A DNA stretch of 30,293 nucleotides from an uncultured Eubacteriales bacterium (GTDB lineage Bacteria; Bacillota; Clostridia; Oscillospirales; Acutalibacteraceae). Below, piece by piece: positions 24,845 through 30,293 of this stretch. The stretch is taken from NCBI GenBank assembly GCA_934675165.1, contig CAKUPP010000015.1:1-30293 (forward strand), written 5' to 3'. Position 1 is the stretch's first letter. Every line of letters starts with the position of its first letter. The notes under the pieces are model-generated. The model searched no databases and was not told where the DNA came from. It saw only the letters and a program-made list of their open reading frames with translations. The position numbers and the translations under genes were made by a program.

Positions 24845-26318
24845 TTTTAAAGATGAAGCTGAAAAACTATGTAAAATTATAAAAAAGCCAGAAGATATAT
24901 CAGACAAAACTTTATCACTAAAATCAGATATTTTGGCTGATAAAATGAGCTTTTGTTTCACAAATTTATTTTTTATAAATGACACCCTTAAATATATAAA
25001 AAAGAGATTGAATTTACTATTTGAATCAAATGGGAAATATTACCCTTCCTCTGTTTTATCTACATTAAAGGATTGTTTAAAAAAACTGAAGAGTACAACA
25101 TTTTAAAACTTAAACATGCTCAAAAAAAGTTCGAGCAAAGTAAAGAGCTTAAAGATTTTATGTACGGAAAAAGGAATCCAAAATTAGCACATTTGCTGAG
25201 TTTAGACAGTTCAGTTCCTGTTGACAGTGTAACACCTTCGAAATTAATGACGCCGTTTGGACCCGTGTGGATAAAAAGAAATAGCTCAGATAAGAGTAGA
25301 ATGATATATTTAATTTATTTAAATCAGCAGTGTTCAAAAGATTTAAAATATGACGAAATGTGTGAACAACTAGACTTATATGATGATGAATATGAACAAA
25401 AACATGACCAAGATGGTCTTATAAAACTATTTTCCGGTAAGCTTGAATATTCGATGGACGACATGATACATACAATAAATGTGATTATCAAGTATATAAA
25501 TCAGCCTTTGTCTGAGTCACAAAACTATTACGGCACAAATGATATGCCGTCTCCCGATCATTTATTTGATACAATAAAATACAAGTTGACAATTTCAAAA
25601 AATTTAAATCCAAAACAAAAAGAAGCAGAGGCTTTTTTGTGTGGTGTGCTGCTTCTTTCAGAATCTCATGAATTTAGAAATCCAACCGGTGGCAAATTTG
25701 AGCGTAAAGCCGTAGAGAATGTTTTACATTTGGCTGAAAATGGCTGTGTTAATCCATTTTCTAAGGTCTTTTCAAATGCTAAAGGCAGATATATTCCCGC
25801 TCAAGCTAAACAAACACATAATCAAGGAAATCAATTAGATAATCCATTACCTGGTGGACAAAGAATTACTTCAATGATAATAGACTCAAGTTCTATAAAT
25901 GTACGATTTTTATGTGCAAAATCTGAATACACGCAAAAATCATTTTCAAAATTTAGAAATAAAGCCGAAACAGATTATACAAATGAAGCTGAAAAAATAC
26001 TTTCGAAAAAAACTTGTGATGACAACAATAATTTATGGAAAAAAGCAACAATTGTTTAAATCGGCGAAGAAAGACGGCATTATGGGCAAAACAACAAAGG
26101 AAAAATTAGGGAATGATCTTGTTATGGATCCTGACGTAATTGAATGCTACAAAGGGTTTGGATTTATAAATTGGTTAAAAAATGCCAAAGAAAACGATAC
26201 ATTTGATATTAACCAACTGCCGGATATCCCGAAAGAATCTATTATTTCACAAATAAAGACGTTGGTAAAAGGAAAAAATCGTAAACGATTGAATAAGTTA
26301 TTGAGTAATATGATATAA
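24845..26318 (+). pseudogene. Unknown protein, 5'-truncated, with two opposite A-run frameshifts
   Basis: Joining three frames gives one continuous protein of roughly 490 residues: KDEAEKLCKIIKKPEDISDK up to STLKDCLKK, then TEEYNILKLKHAQKKF up to CDDNNNLWKK, then QQLFKSAKKDGIMGKTT to the end KRLNKLLSNMI. The first break is at a run of 7 A near 25080 (one A too few), the second at a run of 6 A near 26038 (one A too many), so the third part returns to the first frame. The apparent start upstream lies in antisense recombinase sequence and is not credible; the real 5' end was lost at the junction. I recognise no domain; the protein is soluble and Lys/Asn-rich. Confidence 0.55.
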
Positions 26319-26738
26319 TAAATAGATTCTATCTATTATTTTACTAAGTGATTGTATCTTTTGAAAAGCATTTCGCCCTTTTTGTCCGAATTCTTTGCAT
26401 AGTTCAAATAATATAGAATATTCTTCTTTATCAATATCTATTTTTCCAAAAGTGTGCCCCTGCTTAAATTTATTCGAAAGATTTGTACATTTTTCACTTA
26501 AAACTTTTTCGTCTGAACTATTACCGCGAAAACCGCGCGGTGCACCGTCAAATTCAGCACAAACAATACAGTTATTTATTTTGCCTTTATTATTTATCAA
26601 ATGAAATCCTATTGTTTTATCGTAAGAGCAGGATTGATGTACAGAAACCCCGTAGTTAACCGCGAAAGTATTTTGTGATACAATAATACCGCACAAAGAA
26701 ATACACGCTGTACAAATTAATTTTTTAAATTTTTTCAT
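26298..26738 (-). CDS. Small secreted cysteine-containing protein, unknown function
   Basis: The ATG at 26738 lies 7 bases behind GGAGG and opens a clear signal peptide (MKKFKKLICTACISLCGIIV, likely cut after NTFA). The mature part of about 117 residues has five cysteines (SVHQSCSY, NNCIVCAEF, SEKCTNL, LFELCKEF) and no motif I know. A near-consensus promoter stands upstream. Intact signal, ribosome site and promoter suggest a live gene within a decaying region. Its 3' end overlaps the end of the convergent broken gene by 21 bases. It could be an effector or an exported partner; that is a guess. Confidence 0.75.
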   Translation of the reverse strand: MKKFKKLICTACISLCGIIVSQNTFAVNYGVSVHQSCSYDKTIGFHLINNKGKINNCIVCAEFDGAPRGFRGNSSDEKVLSEKCTNLSNKFKQGHTFGKIDIDKEEYSILFELCKEFGQKGRNAFQKIQSLSKIIDRIYLLYHITQ

Positions 26739-26787
26739 AAAAATTGCCTCCAATGATGCTATTATAAAATAAATTCAAACTAATTTT

Positions 26788-26816
26788 ATTGTACCACATG
26801 AAAATAATTTTTTCAA
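26788..26816 (-). promoter_or_regulatory. Promoter of the small secreted protein
   Basis: On the minus strand TTGAAA (26811-26816) and TACAAT (26788-26793) are 17 bases apart, and the -10 is extended (TGGTACAAT). The leader to the ATG at 26738 would be about 42 bases. Confidence 0.7.
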
Positions 26817-26846
26817 CTAATTTGAACTGTTTTTTAAAACAAGCTT

Positions 26847-27615
26847 TGTTGGTTTACAATTGATGTGTTACAAAATTAGAAGACCTCACCATGAAGGATA
26901 AAAGAGGAAATAAAGTCAGAAGGAGAAGCCCAATTGAGAGGGCGCATAGGGAAATGATTATATTTCCTGTTGTAATTTGGTGTTTAAAGTCATCAAAAGA
27001 ATAGAAAGAGTGAGTGGCATAGAAGTATTCGTTATCTTTTCTATCAGAACGTTAAACTTTACCGTTGTGACGAGGAATATAGGAACAAATTTAACATCAG
27101 CCTGAACTCTTTGGCTGAAAAACAGCATTTTTTCATAAGGCTTTGGTATATATTTTGGATTTGGTGGTTTAACAGAAATTTGACCATGTTTACGTAAAAA
27201 TCTGTAAAGGCCAGTAATGGAGCGCGTGTAACCTCTTTGGCGAAATTTAACCCAAAATACAACTAAGCCTGAATTCATGTTACGTTTTCGCATATCCATG
27301 ATAATTATTTCTTGCTCAGTGTGCTGATTTGGGTTATGATTAGGGCGATGTGACTTATCTGCAAGAGATTGTAAAGTTCCGTCATATCTTCTTGTCCAGC
27401 GATAAATATACTGACGGTTTGTTTTGTATCTGATAGCAGCTTTTGTCACTCCATACTTGTTTGCATAGTGGATACAGCATTGTTTGTGTTACAGTGTTCA
27501 TGACGGATATCTCCTTTTTGTGTTTGTTTATTATGTTTCAACTTAACTGTAACACAATTTGATTTATCCGTCACTTCTTTTTTTCTTTATGTAACACATC
27601 AATTGTAAACCAACA
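26847..27615 (-). mobile_element. IS481-like element, 769-bp internally deleted copy
   Basis: This is the longest of the three copies. Both ends are the terminal repeat starting TGTTGGTTTACAATTGATGT. It carries a broken transposase on the minus strand. The right end directly abuts the last codons of the first cassette gene (27616), removing the rest. Flanking bases do not form a target duplication (AAGCTT on the left, GAACGT on the right), so the present junctions probably result from a rearrangement and not from a simple insertion. The missing DDE core means it cannot move by itself. Confidence 0.88.
26876..27501 (-). pseudogene. IS481-family transposase, broken
   Basis: Start ATG at 27501 (GGAGATATCC upstream) opens MNTVTQTMLY, then a 14-base deletion relative to the copy at 18.5 kb shifts the frame; the body continues YGVTKAAIRYKTNRQYIYRW (helix-turn-helix), WTRRYDGTLQSLADKSHRP, FWVKFRQRGYTRSITGLYRF and RVQADVKFVP with the first catalytic Asp. 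An internal deletion then joins KFVP to PRHNGKV, removing the second Asp, and the codon of the catalytic Glu in HNGKVERS is TAA (27052-27054 on the plus strand). The C-terminal part DRKDNEYFYATHSFYSFDDF survives. These motifs are those of IS481-family enzymes. It is clearly non-functional. Confidence 0.85.
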
Positions 27616-27665
27616 GAACGTGAACTTTCGAATATCATAAGTGAATTAACAAAACTTGAAAAATA
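27616..27665 (+). pseudogene. Last codons of the first cassette B gene, cut by the IS copy
   Basis: RELSNIISELTKLEK and its stop codon are identical to the end of the gene at 21703-22182. Nothing of the upstream part remains, so cassette B has lost this gene and its own promoter; transcription must start elsewhere, perhaps from the IS end. Confidence 0.7.
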
Positions 27666-27713
27666 AGATATAGGAGTTGATTAAGTTATGCCACCTATTC
27701 CAAAATTTGCAAA
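27616..27713 (+). repeat. 98-bp direct repeat, copy 2 (left flank of cassette B)
   Basis: Identical to 22132-22229; see that entry. It begins at the IS boundary, so its original extent to the left is unknown. Confidence 0.95.
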
Positions 27714-28074
27714 AGTTTTAGCACAGCATGCTAAAGATAATCCCAAAGTAATTTTGGGAAATACTGCAACTAAAAAATTCTCTAAAAATGACATGGAACT
27801 CATCAAGAACAGAAAACAAGAAATTAGAAAATCGTTGGAAAAGGATCTTTATAAAAATTCAAAAGATGATCTTAATCTATTAAAAGATCTTCAAAATTTT
27901 AGGGCTAAAGACAAATTACAAGGACACCAGGCTGGAGACAGGGTAAAAATTCTTAATAAAGACAATTTGAACCAATTTGTGGAAATTTCGTGGCCTAAAG
28001 AAGCAACTGTATATAATGTTGTTGAATCTGTAGTTCGTGTTATGGTAGAAAAATGTATGAAAGATAAGGAATGA
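27688..28074 (+). CDS. Small helical protein of cassette B (MPPIPKFAK family)
   Basis: An intact 128-residue, lysine-rich, mostly helical soluble protein beginning MPPIPKFAKVLAQHAKDNPK. I recognise no domain. The TAGGAG ribosome site lies 11 bases before the ATG within the 98-bp repeat. Its stop is 5 bases before the next start, so the two are probably translated together. By position (small helical protein just before a putative enzyme or toxin) it could be a chaperone, adaptor or immunity partner; this is inference only. The cassette A counterpart is broken. Confidence 0.7.
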   Translation: MPPIPKFAKVLAQHAKDNPKVILGNTATKKFSKNDMELIKNRKQEIRKSLEKDLYKNSKDDLNLLKDLQNFRAKDKLQGHQAGDRVKILNKDNLNQFVEISWPKEATVYNVVESVVRVMVEKCMKDKE

Positions 28075-28079
28075 TAATT

Positions 28080-28982
28080 ATGAATTTCACTATTTCATTT
28101 GAAGACCTTATAAACGCAATCAAAAAAGCTATTGAAGAACATCCTGGAATAACGGTTGCAGCTGCTACGAGTATGGTTGTTGGTGTATATTTTGCGGCAT
28201 CACCGGTAGCTGCAGCGACTGTCAGTTTAGGTGTTGGTGGATATTTAGTATATCGTGCTGCGCAACCTAAGATGGAATCTACAGGAGGATGCCCCAAAAC
28301 TAATATTCGCGAATATAAACAACTTGATCCACTTGAAGGAATTGATAAAACTCCTGAGTATACCAAACGTTTAAGTGAGGATAATCTTCGAGAGGCTGTG
28401 ACCGTTAATCTAGATAGTATACCCACGTCTGATAAAGGAACAATATATAACTGTTGGTCATGGGCTATTAATCCTATAAGTGGTTTACTTACTTCTTGCA
28501 ATCCGCCAAATATAAATGACGGTCAAGAATATACCATAGACCAGATGAAAACAGCCACGGTTAAATATTTAAATGCTATGAAAAAGCAGACCAAGCTTAT
28601 AGGATATTCAGAGGCAAAAACCGATGAAGAAGTTAAAAAATTTATAGCTGAAGCAGGTGATAGAAACAGGAATAAACTGGTAATAGGACTTCGGGTAAGT
28701 GAAGATTTATCTTGTTTTAACCCTCTTCATAAATGGGACTATCATTATATAAGATGGTATCTCGGTCAATGGTCTGCTAAGGGCGGGGAGTCTGGAATAG
28801 TAGTTAAAAATTTTGGGCCATCTACTACTGATATAGAGCCCGAAACTATGTGGTTTGCTACGTTAATTAATCAGGAGGAGGAAAGAGTGCGGCTAGCCCG
28901 AAGTGATAGGGGCAAAGGTGAGGTTTTGAAAAATCCAATTTACAAGGGGCCGACTACATATTATCTAATAACAATTAAATAA
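28080..28982 (+). CDS. NCWSW-motif protein of cassette B: putative membrane-associated cysteine hydrolase
   Basis: A 300-residue protein. Residues 23-60 form a long Ala/Gly/Val-rich hydrophobic stretch able to span the membrane once or as a hairpin; there is no cleavable signal. The conserved part begins with YNCWSWAINP (Cys125) and has KWDYHYIRWYLGQWSAKGGE (His222). A Cys near the N-terminus of the domain followed about 100 residues later by a DYH-x-x-R...W-S-x-K-x-G block resembles papain/NlpC-like proteins with Cys-His catalysis; the broken cassette A copy keeps both residues and little else. Assignment is a hypothesis. The ATG at 28080 fits AAGGA spacing better than the overlapping ATG at 28071. 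Confidence 0.6.
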   Translation: MNFTISFEDLINAIKKAIEEHPGITVAAATSMVVGVYFAASPVAAATVSLGVGGYLVYRAAQPKMESTGGCPKTNIREYKQLDPLEGIDKTPEYTKRLSEDNLREAVTVNLDSIPTSDKGTIYNCWSWAINPISGLLTSCNPPNINDGQEYTIDQMKTATVKYLNAMKKQTKLIGYSEAKTDEEVKKFIAEAGDRNRNKLVIGLRVSEDLSCFNPLHKWDYHYIRWYLGQWSAKGGESGIVVKNFGPSTTDIEPETMWFATLINQEEERVRLARSDRGKGEVLKNPIYKGPTTYYLITIK

Positions 28983-29035
28983 TCTATTTTGTTCCGATTA
29001 TTTTTTTGAAACAATATTAAGGAGATTGTATTTAT

Positions 29036-29758
29036 ATGAATTATAGAAAATTTTTTGTGCTTTTTACTTTTTTAATTACATTAAGTCTGAATACTGTTTT
29101 TGCGGATAATATTGGTAAGCCCAACTCTATCGAAAAAATTTTCCCTGACAAATTAGTGGCTCGGAAAATTGCAATGATTTTAAATAAATCAACTATATAC
29201 GAAATTGTTACTCAAGATGAGTTAGATTGTATAAAAGAATTTAGATATGAAGGCGGTAAAGCGAAAACAGATAAAATTTCAAATATTTCTGGTATTCAAT
29301 ATTTAAATAATTTGAACAATTTTACTTTAACTTGTGGGAAAATAAATGATTTATCGCATTTATCTAAATTAATTAATTTACAAAAAATAACATTGTGTAG
29401 AAATAAAATCATAGATATAACATCGCTAGCCGATTTGGAAAAATTAGAGTATTTAGATTTATCCTGTAATTTAATTGTGGATTTAAAACCGTTATCTAAA
29501 TTAACAAATTTATATTTTTTAAATATATATTGCAATAAAGTTGAAGACATATCGTCGTTAAGTTCATTGAAGAATCTAAAAATGATTAGTATAGGTCAGA
29601 ATCCAATCATAAATGTATCTGCATTAAGTGGCTTAAAAAAATTAACTAATGTTGAAGCTTACGGAACACTTATTCCAAGTGACAGTTATAAACAACTTTA
29701 TATGTATAGAAATCGTAGTTTTATTGAACGCTGGTGGAGTTGGATAATAGGTGATTAA
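29036..29758 (+). CDS. Secreted internalin-like leucine-rich-repeat protein, cassette B
   Basis: A 240-residue protein with a signal peptide (likely cut after VFA, residue 23), the internalin-type helical cap IEKIFPDKLVARKIAMIL and IVTQDELDCIKEF, and then five consecutive 22-residue repeats from about residue 93 to 202 (for example LEYLDLSCNLIVDLKPLSKL). It ends in an aromatic tail FIERWWSWIIGD comparable with FIWRLFGWS of the cassette A copy. There is no sorting signal. GGAG lies 11 bases before the ATG, 53 bases after the NCWSW gene. Overall similarity to the cassette A protein is clear but distant, strongest in the cap and the repeat consensus. Confidence 0.87.
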   Translation: MNYRKFFVLFTFLITLSLNTVFADNIGKPNSIEKIFPDKLVARKIAMILNKSTIYEIVTQDELDCIKEFRYEGGKAKTDKISNISGIQYLNNLNNFTLTCGKINDLSHLSKLINLQKITLCRNKIIDITSLADLEKLEYLDLSCNLIVDLKPLSKLTNLYFLNIYCNKVEDISSLSSLKNLKMISIGQNPIINVSALSGLKKLTNVEAYGTLIPSDSYKQLYMYRNRSFIERWWSWIIGD

Positions 29759-29796
29759 CTCTAGATATTGAAAAATTTTTGTTGTATTTGACTTAT

Positions 29797-30293
29797 TTAA
29801 TCCAAATTTATAAACCTAAACTCCATTTTTCCATCTTCATAAATTATGACATTTTCCACCATTGTATGCCAAAGAGTTTCGTCAAACTCGGATATAATGG
29901 CACCAGTTTTTCTTAAGTTATCCATGAATAAAGATATTTTTTCTCTACGAACTTTTAAATTTTGTTTTTTGTCTTCCAATTTTGATAACTCGCTTTTTAT
30001 TTTTTCATATTTCTCAGTATAAGAATTGTATTTTTTGTTGTATTCATCTTGGTTCATCACTTTTCTTGAATTCTCATATATTAGATTTTTCATTAACTCT
30101 ACTATAATTTCGCTTTCTTCCTGGAGTTTTGATATTTTGCTGTCTATATCTTCAGTGTTTACAAGGTTTAGAACTGTGTTTTCGCAGTCTTTTATGACTT
30201 CTTCCTTATTACTAACTAAGTTATTAAACGCTTTTACAAATTCTTCTTTCATTTGCTCCTCAGTCAAATGAGGAGTTTTGCATTTCTCTTTGT
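29797..30293 (-). CDS. Serine recombinase C-terminal part (5' end beyond the window)
   Basis: On the minus strand the frame is open from the right window edge to a stop at 29797 and encodes at least 165 residues: KEKCKTPHLTEEQMKEEF, a coiled-coil stretch (LQEESEIIVELMKNLIYENS, YTEKYEKIKSELSKLEDKK) and a beta-rich end EDGKMEFRFINLD. This is the end of the zinc ribbon and the coiled-coil/C-terminal region of large serine recombinases, which catalyse integration and excision of mobile elements. The catalytic domain is not visible, so activity cannot be judged, but unlike the cassette A copy there is no internal stop. It converges on the cassette B LRR gene. Confidence 0.8.
   Translation of the reverse strand, partial: KEKCKTPHLTEEQMKEEFVKAFNNLVSNKEEVIKDCENTVLNLVNTEDIDSKISKLQEESEIIVELMKNLIYENSRKVMNQDEYNKKYNSYTEKYEKIKSELSKLEDKKQNLKVRREKISLFMDNLRKTGAIISEFDETLWHTMVENVIIYEDGKMEFRFINLD

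Noticed and set aside
24804..25106. Open frame starting inside the recombinase antisense region as a genuine gene start
   Set aside because: Its first 13 or so codons are the antisense of a conserved recombinase segment and no ribosome site precedes it; the frame is a chance fusion of that antisense sequence with a truncated gene.
26319..26350. Hairpin AATAGAT-TCT-ATCTATT as a terminator between convergent genes
   Set aside because: Seven A/T-rich pairs with a three-base loop and no clear T-run are too weak to call.
23490..29758. LRR arrays read as possible DNA-level tandem repeats or CRISPR-like arrays
   Set aside because: The periodicity is in the protein (22 residues) with little identity between DNA units, and no spacer-repeat pattern exists anywhere in the window.

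Overview
The window reads as a chromosomal piece of a very AT-rich, low-GC Gram-positive bacterium, most likely a clostridial (Oscillospiraceae-like) lineage. This rests on strong AGGAGG-type ribosome sites, TTG and GTG starts, an EcfA1-EcfA2-EcfT cassette, a two-domain Sua5-type enzyme, a DUF5711-like protein and extended -10 promoters. Taxonomy is inference from gene content; no rRNA or tRNA gene is visible. The mix of an intact housekeeping core with a heavily decayed accessory region and internalin-like secreted proteins would fit a host-associated organism, but that is a guess.

Region 1 (1-9340): the left edge holds the first 31 codons of an Rpn-like nuclease gene on the minus strand. 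A tight plus-strand gene train follows: ruvC-ruvA-ruvB (Holliday junction processing), glmM (peptidoglycan precursor), an RlmI-like methyltransferase, ecfA1-ecfA2-ecfT (energy-coupling module for vitamin/metal uptake), truA and a membrane-anchored DUF5711-like protein. Region 2 (9341-18155): minus-strand housekeeping units separated from region 1 by a strong terminator: a membrane-anchored orphan, a class V aminotransferase-fold cysteine desulfurase, metG-tatD-ispF as one unit, and tsaC/sua5-lytic transglycosylase-M18 aminopeptidase as another.

Region 3 (18156-30293) is accessory and decaying. It contains three deletion derivatives of one IS481-like element (one with 75-bp perfect inverted ends), a YoeB-type toxin pseudogene whose antitoxin is cut by one of them, an AAA-ATPase/PD-(D/E)XK gene with a 77-aa partner, and two copies of a gene cassette, A at about 21.6-24.9 kb and B at about 27.6-30.3 kb. 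Each cassette has the order: small helical protein, a protein with a conserved Asn-Cys-Trp-Ser-Trp motif and a downstream His (candidate cysteine hydrolase), a secreted internalin-type leucine-rich-repeat protein, then a convergent serine-recombinase 3' part. Cassette A is largely frameshifted; cassette B is intact except that an IS derivative removes its first gene.

The most interesting signal is the mosaic structure of these cassettes: their flanks are nearly identical (98 bp without a difference on the left, about 349 bp gap-free with few changes on the right) while the cargo proteins between them have diverged strongly. This suggests exchangeable cargo (perhaps effectors) between conserved, recombinase-associated ends. 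Between the cassettes lie a truncated, twice frameshifted gene of unknown function and an apparently live gene for a small secreted cysteine-containing protein with a good promoter.
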